Assembly: GCA_025356505.1 (NCBI GenBank)
Contig: JANXSV010000138.1
Span: forward strand, 1 to 6,907
DNA length: 6,907 nucleotides
Reading direction: 5' to 3'
Source of the DNA: Methylovirgula sp.
GTDB lineage: Bacteria > Pseudomonadota > Alphaproteobacteria > Rhizobiales > Beijerinckiaceae
Positions 1 to 6,274 of the stretch are shown here, one piece after another (positions within the stretch are counted from its first letter, which is position 1; every line of letters starts with the position of its first letter). The notes below the pieces were generated by a model. It was given only the letters and a program-made list of their open reading frames with translations, was not told the origin of the DNA and made no database searches. The position numbers and the translations under genes are program-made.

Positions 1-914
1 CCCACATCCGCAGTGCACCAATAGATATCACCATCATGGTAATCGAACACATATTGATGCGTCATGGCAGCATAGACGAGGTAGCCACCGCTGGTGTGGA
101 CAACGCCTTTGGGCGCGCCGGTAGAGCCGGACGTATAAAGAATAAAGAGGGGCGCTTCGGCTGACATCGCCTCGCAGGGGCAGTCGGCCGAGACTTTTTC
201 AATGGCGTTGTGATACCAGACGTCTCGGCCATGCTTCATGGAGACCTCGCCGCCGGTGCGCTTCACCACGATGACTGTTTTGACGCAGCCTGCTTTGTCG
301 GCGGCGATATCGACATTGGATTTGAGCGCAACTTTGCGGCCACCGCGCAGTCCTTCATCGGCAGTGATCACAACTGCGGATTGTGCTCCTTCGATACGTC
401 CGGCCAAAGAGTCGGGCGAAAATCCGCCAAAAACGATGGAGTGAACCGCGCCGATACGCGCGCAAGCGAGCATCGCATAGGCCGCTTCCGGGATCATGGG
501 GAGATAAATCGTAACCCTATCGCCGGACTTTACGCCCTTGTCCTTCAGAACGTTGGCAAATTTTGACACATGCTGGTGAAGCTCGGCATAAGTAATGTGC
601 TGCGATTGGGACGGGTCATCGCCCTCCCAGATGATGGCGGTTTGGTTGGCGCGTTTGGCCAAATGGCGGTCGATGCAATTGTAAGCGACGTTTGTGAGGC
701 CATCTTCGAACCATTTGATCGAGACGTTGTGGCTGTCATAGGACGTGTGCTTGGCGCGGGTATAGGGTTTGAACCAGTCAATGCGCTTGCCGTGTTCTGC
801 CCAAAACGCTTCCGGATCGGCGATGGACGCCTGATACATGGCTTTGTATTGCGCCGGATTGATGTGGGCGCGCGCCTGCCATGCCGGAGATACGGGATAA
901 ATCTGATCGGACAT
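1..914 (-). CDS. acs: Acetyl-CoA synthetase, N-terminal part (cut by left edge)
   Basis: AMP-forming acetate-CoA ligase: acetate + ATP + CoA gives acetyl-CoA, AMP and PPi in the cytoplasm. I translated the reverse strand from the ATG at 914 and it stays open for 304 codons to the window edge, nearly half of the usual ~650 residues. The N-terminal acetyl-CoA synthetase pattern is clear: a WFEDG motif near residues 68-72, NCIDRH at 79-84, the [13 protein letters not shown] segment at 161-173, a GLRGGRK CoA-site segment at 188-194, and the ATP-binding A3 loop [11 protein letters not shown] at 260-270. The C-terminal domain, with the lysine that is acetylated in this family, lies outside the window. 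The start is supported by a strong Shine-Dalgarno (AAAGGAGGA, complement of 921-929) nine bases upstream of the ATG. Its neighbour at 1186 is divergent and functionally unrelated. The identity is secure. Confidence 0.96.
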   Translation of the reverse strand, partial: MSDQIYPVSPAWQARAHINPAQYKAMYQASIADPEAFWAEHGKRIDWFKPYTRAKHTSYDSHNVSIKWFEDGLTNVAYNCIDRHLAKRANQTAIIWEGDDPSQSQHITYAELHQHVSKFANVLKDKGVKSGDRVTIYLPMIPEAAYAMLACARIGAVHSIVFGGFSPDSLAGRIEGAQSAVVITADEGLRGGRKVALKSNVDIAADKAGCVKTVIVVKRTGGEVSMKHGRDVWYHNAIEKVSADCPCEAMSAEAPLFILYTSGSTGAPKGVVHTSGGYLVYAAMTHQYVFDYHDGDIYWCTADV

Positions 915-929
915 GGGCGTTCCTCCTTT
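914..929 (-). promoter_or_regulatory. acs ribosome-binding site, possible small-RNA target
   Basis: On the reverse strand this reads AAAGGAGGAACGCCC followed by the A of the ATG. It is a near-ideal Shine-Dalgarno sequence and fixes the acs start. Apart from one inserted T, the plus-strand bases 914-926 are the same as 4199-4212 in the small RNA gene. The acs leader can therefore pair with that RNA over 13 base pairs with one bulged U, covering the SD and the first base of the start codon. Confidence 0.7.
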
Positions 930-1006
930 GCGACGGCACTCGACATCAAGAAGAGCGTCCTGTCTGTATTGGGCGCTGAGTTTTTCGGCACCGACTTTTA
1001 TGCTTT

Positions 1007-1035
1007 ATTATCACCGCTCGCACCTGCGGATACAA
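1007..1035 (-). promoter_or_regulatory. Candidate sigma70-type promoter for acs
   Basis: On the reverse strand, TTGTAT (1035-1030) and GATAAT (1012-1007) are separated by exactly 17 bases. The -10 matches the consensus at five of six positions; the -35 matches only at TTG. It would give a leader of roughly 85-90 bases before the acs ATG. This is a pattern match only. Confidence 0.4.
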
Positions 1036-1132
1036 GCTTGGTGACGTCAAACTTTGGTTGAGCAGACGGACCTCGTAAACAGCGCCTTTCGCGCAGTTTT
1101 AACTGGATTCTGAGCGGTTTGTTAGGAGTTAT

Positions 1133-1163
1133 TTGAACATTTGGCCTCATCGTCGGGTATCAA
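1133..1163 (+). promoter_or_regulatory. Weak candidate promoter for the TadG-like gene
   Basis: TTGAAC (1133-1138) and TATCAA (1158-1163) are separated by 19 bases, longer than ideal, just upstream of the start at 1186. It would imply a leader of only about 15 bases. The rest of the 915-1185 intergenic region shows a TGACGTCA palindrome (1042-1049) and one GANTC site (1106-1110), neither of which I can tie to a regulator. Confidence 0.22.
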
Positions 1164-1185
1164 GATATATTTGCCCGGTGGATGA

Positions 1186-3228
1186 ATGATAAATTTCAGA
1201 ACGCTCAAAATAGTCAGTCAGCTCTTGCCGATTGCCAAATTCCGGACGAACCGGTCCGGCAATGTGGCAATGATTTTTGCGCTGGCCTTCATACCGGTCG
1301 TGTTGGGCGTTGGCGTCGCAATCGATTATGCCAGAGCAGCTCGCTTAAAAACCTCGCTTCAAGCGGCGGCGGACTCGGCTGTGTTGAATATCGCCAATTC
1401 ACCTGCCGGTACTCAGGCAAGCAGGCAAACCGTTGCAGCCAATTTCGTTTCGGCAAATTTCGTCTATAAAAACGAAGTTATGGCTCTGAATACGGCTGAG
1501 AGCGAGCCAACTACCAGCCAGTTTCAGGTCAATCTTTCAGCTCAGGTTAACAATATTTTCCTGCGTATATTTAACAATCCGACGACGACGATTCACGCCT
1601 TTGCTGAAGCAACTACGGCCGGTGGAGCGCCGCTGGAACTGGCCTTGGCGCTCGACAACACAGGGTCGATGAGCACGGATATTTCGGCAGTCATATCGGC
1701 TTCAAACACGTTGGTGGATCAGGTATTTGCTTCCGACCCCTCGCACGCCAAAGTGAAAATCAGCGTCGTTCCCTATGTGGCGGCGGTAAATCCCGGTGCG
1801 CAACATTTTCCGAGCTCAATGATAGACACGCAGGCGCAATCGATTTGGGCGGGCGCCTCACTTCGGTACCGGTGGGTGGCCGAAGGAACTGGGTGCACGC
1901 CAAATCCTGCCAGCGGAGGCGGTGGCGGAGGTCCCTATACGGGCCCGGGCGGCAGCGGCAGCGGCGACCGGCAGGGCTCGCTGGATGTACTTGCGCCGGT
2001 AAGCCTCATTGCGCAGGAATTGTTTGGTTTTGGAGCGGCCAAAGCAGCTGATGTCACACCGAACACCCTGGCGCCGCTCACCTATGTTCCCGATCCGGGT
2101 GGAACCGGGATCCAGGTGCCTGTTGGCTTTCCGGTACAAGCCGCACCCGCGGTCTGGAATGATTCCCGGTGCACTGTTTTGAGCAACCCTGCTGTCAGCC
2201 CTTATGAATTGTTCAAGCGCATTCCGGCGCCAGGCGGCGGTACCGTTCAGTGGAAGGGCTGCGTCATGGCGCGACCTACCAAAGAAGACATGATCGCCAG
2301 CAGCGCCTTTAATCCGCGCGACCTTGATATTTCCGAAGAGGCTCCAAACAGCGCCGACCCGAACAGTCTGTTTGTGCCGTATTTTTGGCCGGACGAATCT
2401 GATTATTACAACAATTCACTCACTACTCCCGGCGCATGGCCGCCTCCTGAAGGTTTCGGCTATCACAACAATTATATGGCCGACGGCGCACCGCCAAAAG
2501 GCTTTAAATACGGTGCGACATGGGGCGGAAATTTCGTTGATGACGATAACATGCACTCCGTCGAGCTGTTTAAATATGATGGCGTGACAGTTCCTGCCAA
2601 AATCAAAGAGACAGCCCCCGATTCCTACGGGCCGAATGCCAATTGCCCGGACGAGCTTCTGAGGCTTTCCAATGTTAAGGCCGCCGTCAAGACCAAGCTG
2701 AATGGTATGAATTACTGGAACGGCGGCGGCACAATGATCTCGGAAGGGCTAAGTTGGGCTTGGCGCACATTGTCACCCAACGGGCCTTATGCTGATGGCG
2801 GACCTTATGCAACCACCACCAAAGGCATCGTGCTGATGACTGACGGCATTAATGGTGTGGCGGCGAACAATACCGGTTATGCGCCTTATTCGGATTTTTC
2901 CGCTTATGATTATCTTGACGTAGGCCGGGCAGGGCCGCTCACGTCGACCTGGGCACCGGTCATCACTTTCGATCAGATGGCGAGCTTTCTCGATGTGCGC
3001 ACCCAGAAATCCTGTGATGCGATCAAAGCGACAGGCGTCAAGATCTATGCAGTATTGTTCAGCCACGGCGGTCAGCTTTCGGCAGACCAGCAAGCCAGAT
3101 CCATGAACCTGTTGAAAAACTGCGCCACGAAGCCGGACTACGCCTACCTTGCGACCAATGCCGCCAGTTTGACATCGGCTTTTTCGGCAATCGCGGGGCA
3201 AATTGCGCCTCCGCGTCTGACAAAATGA
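1186..3228 (+). CDS. TadG-like membrane-anchored protein with split vWA domain
   Basis: A 680-residue protein of the TadG/Flp-pilus-related type. The N-terminus has the typical Tad motif: a basic stretch, RSGNVAMIFALAF (23-35), one hydrophobic membrane segment (about 27-46), then DYARAARLKTSLQAAADSAV (47-66). A von Willebrand A domain begins at LALALDNTGSMS, with MIDAS residues D157, T159 and S161. The later MIDAS elements are T516 in GGGTMISEGL and D553 in VLMTDG. About 300 residues are inserted between the early and late halves, including a Gly-rich tract (244-260) and cysteines 237, 329, 359 and 487. Two more cysteines (610, 646) lie near the end. The bulk is probably periplasmic. The start at 1186 is chosen because it gives the usual short basic leader; its SD (GGTGGA, 1177-1182) is weak and close, and an out-of-frame ATG lies at 1182. 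No other tad genes (cpaA-F, tadE) are in view, so a pilus role is inferred from family only. A solitary envelope adhesin-like function is possible. Confidence 0.88.
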   Translation: MINFRTLKIVSQLLPIAKFRTNRSGNVAMIFALAFIPVVLGVGVAIDYARAARLKTSLQAAADSAVLNIANSPAGTQASRQTVAANFVSANFVYKNEVMALNTAESEPTTSQFQVNLSAQVNNIFLRIFNNPTTTIHAFAEATTAGGAPLELALALDNTGSMSTDISAVISASNTLVDQVFASDPSHAKVKISVVPYVAAVNPGAQHFPSSMIDTQAQSIWAGASLRYRWVAEGTGCTPNPASGGGGGGPYTGPGGSGSGDRQGSLDVLAPVSLIAQELFGFGAAKAADVTPNTLAPLTYVPDPGGTGIQVPVGFPVQAAPAVWNDSRCTVLSNPAVSPYELFKRIPAPGGGTVQWKGCVMARPTKEDMIASSAFNPRDLDISEEAPNSADPNSLFVPYFWPDESDYYNNSLTTPGAWPPPEGFGYHNNYMADGAPPKGFKYGATWGGNFVDDDNMHSVELFKYDGVTVPAKIKETAPDSYGPNANCPDELLRLSNVKAAVKTKLNGMNYWNGGGTMISEGLSWAWRTLSPNGPYADGGPYATTTKGIVLMTDGINGVAANNTGYAPYSDFSAYDYLDVGRAGPLTSTWAPVITFDQMASFLDVRTQKSCDAIKATGVKIYAVLFSHGGQLSADQQARSMNLLKNCATKPDYAYLATNAASLTSAFSAIAGQIAPPRLTK

Positions 3229-3236
3229 TAGGCGGC

Positions 3237-4049
3237 CTAGCTATTTAAAAGCGCGAGAGCCTGCGCATGGACCCGCTGATCACCCGCGGCGACAATCGCG
3301 CCGCCCTTGGCGGCATCACCGCCATCCCATCTGGTGATGATGCCTCCCGCACGCTCGATGAGCGGGATCAAGGCCACAATATCATGCGGCTTGAGGCCGG
3401 CTTCTATGACCAGATCGGCAGTGCCCATCGCCAGTTGCGCATAGATGTAACAGTCGCCGCCAAAGCGGGGCAGGCGGACTTTCTCCTGCACTTTGAGATA
3501 TTTCTCGCGCAGTCCATCCGCGATCAGGTAGGGGCTGGTCGTGAGCAGGGTCGCCGTTTCGAGCGTGGCGCAAGGTCGGGTTTTGAGCCTCCGCGACTCG
3601 CGATTTGAATTGGCGTCAAGGCCGTGCCACTGCGCCGAATGTTCATCCGCGATGAACAACTCGCGGGTGAAGGGCTGGTTGAGCATTCCGGCGATTGGCT
3701 TGCCATGGTGCAAGAGTCCTACAAGCGTGCCCCAAAGCGGCGAGCCCGAGATAAAGCTCTTAGTGCCGTCAATCGGGTCCAAAACCCAGACATATTCAGC
3801 GCCCTCGTTGGCATAGCCAAATTCTTCCCCCATTATTCCGTGCTCAGGATACCGCGCGGAGATCAACGCCCGCATCGCAGCTTCCGATTCGCGGTCCGCA
3901 ATGGTGACCGGATCAAAGACTTTGCCCTCAGATTTGTCTTCAGACTGCAGGCCGCTTCGAAACAGGGGCAGAATGATCTCCGCCGAGGCTGTTACCAATT
4001 CATGGAAGAAGCCATTGAAATCATGATTGTTTTTTTGATTCGAAGTCAC
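3237..4049 (-). CDS. hisN: Histidinol-phosphatase, inositol-monophosphatase family (HisN type)
   Basis: A 270-residue cytoplasmic Mg-dependent phosphatase of the inositol monophosphatase superfamily. Metal-site motifs are complete: FDPVTIADRE (45-54), GEE (74-76), the signature DPIDGTKSF (91-99) with D91 and D94, and PHDIVALIPL (221-230) with D223. The DIVALIP and GG.IVAAGD patterns near the end are those of HisN-type enzymes, which remove phosphate from L-histidinol phosphate in histidine synthesis, rather than of SuhB or CysQ. Substrate choice within this superfamily is nevertheless an inference. The start is a GTG (4049-4047): the frame is closed upstream by a TAA at 4076-4074, there is no in-frame ATG before residue 59, and AAAGG (complement of 4058-4062) sits 8 bases upstream as a ribosome site. 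It ends 8 bases from the convergent TadG-like gene. No other his gene is in the window, so it is probably transcribed alone. Confidence 0.88.
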   Translation of the reverse strand: MTSNQKNNHDFNGFFHELVTASAEIILPLFRSGLQSEDKSEGKVFDPVTIADRESEAAMRALISARYPEHGIMGEEFGYANEGAEYVWVLDPIDGTKSFISGSPLWGTLVGLLHHGKPIAGMLNQPFTRELFIADEHSAQWHGLDANSNRESRRLKTRPCATLETATLLTTSPYLIADGLREKYLKVQEKVRLPRFGGDCYIYAQLAMGTADLVIEAGLKPHDIVALIPLIERAGGIITRWDGGDAAKGGAIVAAGDQRVHAQALALLNS

Positions 4050-4130
4050 GCGGATTGCCTTTGAAGAGAATGTTTACCCCGGTACGATCGCGACAGTCTG
4101 ACGCACCTGTCCAATCGATCAACAATTAGC

Positions 4131-4159
4131 TTGCTTTTTGTGCGGCGCACAAGCATATT
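4131..4159 (+). promoter_or_regulatory. Candidate promoter of the small RNA gene
   Basis: TTGCTT (4131-4136) and CATATT (4154-4159) are separated by exactly 17 bases. This predicts transcription starting near 4166-4168, correctly placed for the terminator ending at 4253 to give an RNA of about 87 bases. The spacer is occupied by a perfect palindrome, listed separately. Confidence 0.5.
4138..4152 (+). promoter_or_regulatory. Perfect 15-base palindrome, operator candidate
   Basis: TTGTGCGGCGCACAA is a 7+1+7 perfect inverted repeat lying exactly in the spacer between the -35 and -10 of the small RNA promoter, a classic repressor position. The TGC-rich half-sites resemble reported binding sites of the PHB-responsive repressor PhaR (AniA in rhizobia). 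That assignment is inference; the symmetry and the position are seen directly. Confidence 0.6.
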
Positions 4160-4160
4160 G

Positions 4161-4174
4161 TTGCGGTGCGGCAA
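4161..4174 (+). promoter_or_regulatory. Second, imperfect TGC-rich dyad at the predicted start site
   Basis: TTGCGGTGCGGCAA has TTGC/GCAA ends and overlaps the predicted transcription start. It lies 8 bases after the perfect palindrome and shares its GTGCGGC core, as expected of a second, weaker site for the same dimeric repressor. It could also be chance or part of the RNA 5' end. Confidence 0.4.
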
Positions 4175-4253
4175 TGACCTTGTCGCTAATGCCCTCCTTG
4201 GGCGTTTCCTCCCTAGACTTGGGCCGCCTATGAAAATGGGTGGCTCTTTTTTT
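4167..4253 (+). ncRNA. mmgR: mmgR-like (alpha-r8 family) trans-acting small RNA
   Basis: A stand-alone RNA gene between two minus-strand genes. From 5' to 3' it has a small GCCC-TCCTT-GGGC hairpin (4191-4203), an unpaired C-rich core TTTCCTCCCT (4205-4214) complementary to Shine-Dalgarno sequences, and a rho-independent terminator ending in seven T (4221-4253). The hairpin, the ten-base core and the terminator match what I remember of mmgR from Sinorhizobium meliloti, an Hfq-associated RNA of about 77 bases that restrains PHB granule (phasin) accumulation. The location beside an N-formylglutamate amidohydrolase gene and near cpdR also fits my recollection of the rhizobial locus, but I cannot check it here. 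The 5' end is predicted from the promoter and may be about 10 bases further downstream. The terminator and lack of a plausible ORF are seen directly; the family name is recognition from memory. Confidence 0.68.
4221..4253 (+). terminator. Rho-independent terminator of the small RNA
   Basis: GGGCCGCC (4221-4228) pairs with GGTGGCTC (4239-4246) as an 8-bp stem containing two G-U pairs, with a 10-base A-rich loop and seven T at 4247-4253. The T-tract is only on the plus strand, so termination is directional and does not serve the minus-strand gene at 4321. Confidence 0.85.
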
Positions 4254-4320
4254 GTCTGCAAGTCCGGTTCTCTTTGACATTCACGGCGCGTGATGAAGTC
4301 ATGGCTTATCAGCTAGGCTG

Positions 4321-5226
4321 CTATTCGGCCGCCAGCCTGTGCAAGCTTTTGGCGTTCATGTGGTTTTGCAACTGTATCAAAGCTTCGCGCAAGTGCGTTT
4401 GCAAGCTGGCAAATGTCTGACGCTTTTCGTAGGTTTTTTCGTTCATGTAAAGATCACGGTTAATCTCGATCTGCAAGGTGTGACAATTCGCATTCGGATG
4501 GCCATAGTGCTCGGTGATGAAGCCACCGGCGTAAGGCTTGTTGCGCGCGACCTTCATGCCGGTTTTCTGCAAGGCGCGCGTCAGGCAATCGACAATGTCC
4601 GGAGAGCAAGATGTGCCAAAGCGATCGCCCAGCACAAAGTCCACACGCGAATGGTTCGCGACCGGCGACATAAACGGCTGCGACGGCATGGAATGACAAT
4701 CGAGCAAGAGGACCTGGCCGAACTGGCGATGGGTTTCATCGAGGAGATCGGTCAACTCACGATGATAAGGCCGGTAAAGGCCGTTGATCCGCCGCTCTAT
4801 TTCAACGGGCGGTAGTTTACCAGAATAGATGGCCTGACCCTCGCCCACTACACGCGGAATCGTGCCAAGGCCAGCCGCGACCCGAAGCGATTTGGTGTTG
4901 ATGTCGCACTCAAGCTCGCCATCAAACATTGCGGGGTCAAGTTCAAAAGGCTCGCGGTTTACGTCAAGAAATGCGCGCGGAAATCTGGCACTGAGCAGCG
5001 GCAGGTTGAGCGCGGAGGCAAATTCAAACAGCTCATCGACATGCGCATCCTCTGAACGGCGAAGCTGCATAGCTGAAAGGCGGCTTAGCTTAAGAAACTC
5101 CGGGGTATAGTCGCAGCCGGAATGTGGCGAATTCAATACGATGGGCGCGGACTGAAGGCGCGGACGCGTAACCCTAAAAGCCGAGGTCTGAATGTTGTCT
5201 GGCTGGCTTGTGTTGGTGTTAGACAT
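4321..5226 (-). CDS. N-formylglutamate amidohydrolase family protein
   Basis: A 301-residue cytoplasmic metallo-hydrolase of the N-formylglutamate amidohydrolase family, which splits N-formyl-L-glutamate into formate and glutamate, the last step of one histidine degradation route (HutG type). Family signatures occur in order: NSPHSG (32-37), RSEDAHVDELF (57-67), RAFLDVNREP (84-93), GLGTIPRVVG (119-128), IYSGKLP (133-139), LLDCHSMPS (174-182), DFVLGDRFGTSC (196-207), GGFITEHYG (234-242) and LQIEINRDLYMNE (251-263). The length is typical. No hutH, hutU or hutI is nearby, so a role in histidine use is not shown; many alphaproteobacteria carry such solitary paralogues. The ATG at 5226 has only a weak ribosome site (GAAG close to the start). 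The gene is divergent from cpdR across 161 bases. Confidence 0.9.
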   Translation of the reverse strand: MSNTNTSQPDNIQTSAFRVTRPRLQSAPIVLNSPHSGCDYTPEFLKLSRLSAMQLRRSEDAHVDELFEFASALNLPLLSARFPRAFLDVNREPFELDPAMFDGELECDINTKSLRVAAGLGTIPRVVGEGQAIYSGKLPPVEIERRINGLYRPYHRELTDLLDETHRQFGQVLLLDCHSMPSQPFMSPVANHSRVDFVLGDRFGTSCSPDIVDCLTRALQKTGMKVARNKPYAGGFITEHYGHPNANCHTLQIEINRDLYMNEKTYEKRQTFASLQTHLREALIQLQNHMNAKSLHRLAAE

Positions 5227-5336
5227 GCTTCTATAATGTCAAATCTGTTGGATAACGTCTATGCTGCAAATAATCACTGTGCATAAATAATGGAAACGGC
5301 GCTTATCCAAGTTATTTTCGAGGCTGCTTCACGGGT

Positions 5337-5360
5337 TGTTTACCCTAACAGGGCAGAACA
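5337..5360 (+). promoter_or_regulatory. Imperfect inverted repeat upstream of cpdR
   Basis: TGTT-CCCT-AGGG-AACA half-sites (5337-5340, 5343-5346, 5350-5353, 5357-5360) form a nearly symmetrical dyad between the divergent genes, 27 bases before the cpdR ATG. The two arms differ by one base in internal spacing. It could be an operator or a leader hairpin; I recognise no regulator. Confidence 0.3.
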
Positions 5361-5387
5361 TGAACACGCGGCTTTTGTGAGGACCTG

Positions 5388-5768
5388 ATGACTTTGACAC
5401 CCGATCTGCAGACCAAGATTCTTCTGGCGGAAGATGACAATGATATGCGCAAGTTTCTGGTGCGGGCGTTGCAAAATGCCGGCTATGACGTCGCCTCTTT
5501 CGACAATGGGCTATCGGCCTATAATCGTCTGCGCGAAGAGCCGTTCGAACTGTTGCTGACAGATATCGTCATGCCGGAAATGGATGGCATAGAGCTGGCG
5601 CGACGGGCGACAGAACTTGATCCTGATATCAAGGTTATGTTTATCACCGGATTTGCCGCTGTGGCGCTCAATCCGGACAATAACGCGCCCAAGGATGCCA
5701 AAATCCTGTCAAAGCCGTTTCATCTAAAAGATCTGGTTTCGGAAGTAAGCCGCCTGCTGGCCGCTTGA
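5388..5768 (+). CDS. cpdR: CpdR single-domain response regulator
   Basis: A 126-residue stand-alone receiver domain with no output domain. It has the acidic pocket E15-D16-D17, phosphoacceptor D59 in LLLTDIVMPEMDG, T87 in FITGFAA and K109 in LSKPFHL. The runs LLAEDDNDM, TDIVMPEMDGIELARRATELDPD and ITGFAAVALNPD are those of rhizobial CpdR. In Caulobacter and Sinorhizobium, unphosphorylated CpdR acts as an adaptor for ClpXP, primes degradation of cell-cycle substrates, and is switched off by the CckA-ChpT phosphorelay that also controls CtrA. The N-terminus is a few residues longer than I expect. The start is supported by TGAGGA at 5378-5383, with a short four-base gap to the ATG. The gene is monocistronic, ending in its own terminator. 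I see no clear CtrA-type TTAA-N7-TTAA box upstream. Confidence 0.93.
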   Translation: MTLTPDLQTKILLAEDDNDMRKFLVRALQNAGYDVASFDNGLSAYNRLREEPFELLLTDIVMPEMDGIELARRATELDPDIKVMFITGFAAVALNPDNNAPKDAKILSKPFHLKDLVSEVSRLLAA

Positions 5769-5781
5769 GGCCAGTTATTTT
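5757..5781 (+). terminator. cpdR terminator overlapping the stop codon
   Basis: CTGGCC (5757-5762) pairs perfectly with GGCCAG (5769-5774) around a six-base loop, followed by TTATTTT (5775-5781). The 5' arm encodes the end of the protein and the TGA stop (5766-5768) sits in the loop. Confidence 0.75.
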
Positions 5782-5792
5782 CATAAAGCAAC

Positions 5793-5821
5793 TTGCATGC
5801 GCCATGCTGCCAAGCTATAGG
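5793..5821 (+). promoter_or_regulatory. Candidate promoter of tRNA-Val
   Basis: TTGCAT (5793-5798) and TATAGG (5816-5821) are separated by 17 bases. The predicted start near 5828 leaves a leader of about 20 bases to the mature tRNA at 5849. It follows the cpdR terminator, so the tRNA is probably transcribed independently. Confidence 0.45.
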
Positions 5822-5848
5822 ACGCATCTTCGCGGCAAAGCGAAACGT

Positions 5849-5923
5849 GGGCGCGTAGCTCAGCGGTAGAGCACTACATTGACATTGTAGTGGTCACAGG
5901 TTCAATCCCTGTCGCGCCCACCA
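5849..5923 (+). tRNA. tRNA-Val (anticodon GAC), CCA encoded
   Basis: A full cloverleaf is visible. The acceptor stem GGGCGCG (5849-5855) pairs with CGCGCCC (5913-5919). The D arm is GCTC/GAGC (5858-5872). The anticodon stem CTACA/TGTAG (5874-5890) carries the loop TTGACAT, with anticodon GAC at 5881-5883. The T arm is ACAGG/CCTGT (5896-5912) with loop TTCAATC. Discriminator A5920 is followed by a genomically encoded CCA. GAC reads valine codons GUC and GUU. No integrase or duplicated 3' end is seen nearby, so it is not marked as an attachment site. Confidence 0.97.
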
Positions 5924-6274
5924 ACTCATACTTTTTGACTGCTAGTCCGCCACGGGGCGCTTTGGGTCCGGCTTGTGCATGCTCCTTCGTTCAGGCGTAC
6001 GTCCAAAGGATATGCTAATCCCCAAGGTCTGATCAAAAGGCTTAGGCTTAGGCTAATACCTCACCCAAATAGCGGACTTAACCTGCGGTGCTGTCAGTAG
6101 GACACTGTGGTTGTCACAGTCGCTGCATCGCGCTGCCACTAAGAGGCGAAATCTCTTTCAAGATCGTCCGCAACCGGTGACGGCGGATTGGGGTGGCACT
6201 GTGCGATCAAAAGGAAAGGCGATGCGCTGCGCGCGCTATGAACTTTGCGCCGGTTGCACCGGGAGGTTATCGCT
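5924..6274. other. Intergenic stretch of about 350 bases without a supported gene
   Basis: No convincing reading frame on either strand. It holds a short 6-base tandem repeat (GGCTTA, GGCTTA, GGCTAA at 6039-6056) and a perfect 6-bp hairpin ACTGTG-loop-CACAGT (6104-6120). It also has two distant complementary pairs, TGCCAC with GTGGCA (around 6135 and 6195) and GCATCGC (6125-6131) with GCGATGC (6219-6225), which could fold the region ahead of the gene at 6275. No clear promoter for that gene was found. No terminator is visible after the tRNA beyond a short T-run near 5930. Confidence 0.5.
6261..6266 (+). promoter_or_regulatory. Ribosome-binding site deciding the start at 6275
   Basis: GGGAGG lies 8 bases before the ATG at 6275 and selects that start. 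The frame itself stays open upstream only to a TTG at 6245 that has no comparable ribosome site, and the 6275 start puts a clean signal peptide at the N-terminus. Confidence 0.75.

Noticed and set aside
210..566. Plus-strand open frame inside acs
   Set aside because: Shadow of the acs coding frame; no ribosome site and no protein-like motif.
545..991. Minus-strand frame overlapping the acs start
   Set aside because: Runs in the wrong frame through the acs N-terminus; Pro/Arg/Ser-rich, low-information translation typical of a shadow.
1042..1049. TGACGTCA palindrome upstream of acs
   Set aside because: Eight-base palindromes occur by chance; no second copy and no known bacterial regulator to assign.
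570..1061. Open frame on the plus strand across the acs start
   Set aside because: Antisense shadow of acs; the reverse strand encodes clear acetyl-CoA synthetase motifs through the same bases.
1182..1469. Plus-strand frame starting at the ATG four bases before the TadG-like start
   Set aside because: Overlaps the TadG membrane segment in another frame and has no family-like sequence.
2773..3201. Antisense frame in the 3' part of the TadG-like gene
   Set aside because: The sense frame carries the vWA MIDAS residues and conserved cysteines; the antisense has no motif.
3624..4064. Plus-strand open frame across hisN
   Set aside because: Shadow of the phosphatase, whose metal-binding motifs are on the other strand.
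4046..4261. Minus-strand 71-codon frame antisense to the small RNA
   Set aside because: Starts from TTG, overlaps hisN and the RNA promoter and terminator, has a very basic low-information translation and no ribosome site.
4339..4815. Plus-strand open frame inside the amidohydrolase gene
   Set aside because: Shadow; the minus strand shows the full series of family motifs.
5904..5923. tRNA-Val 3' end as an integration site
   Set aside because: No integrase gene and no direct repeat of the tRNA 3' end in the following sequence within the window.
6039..6056. GGCTTA short tandem repeat
   Set aside because: Under three copies of a 6-mer; too short to mean anything without comparison to other strains.
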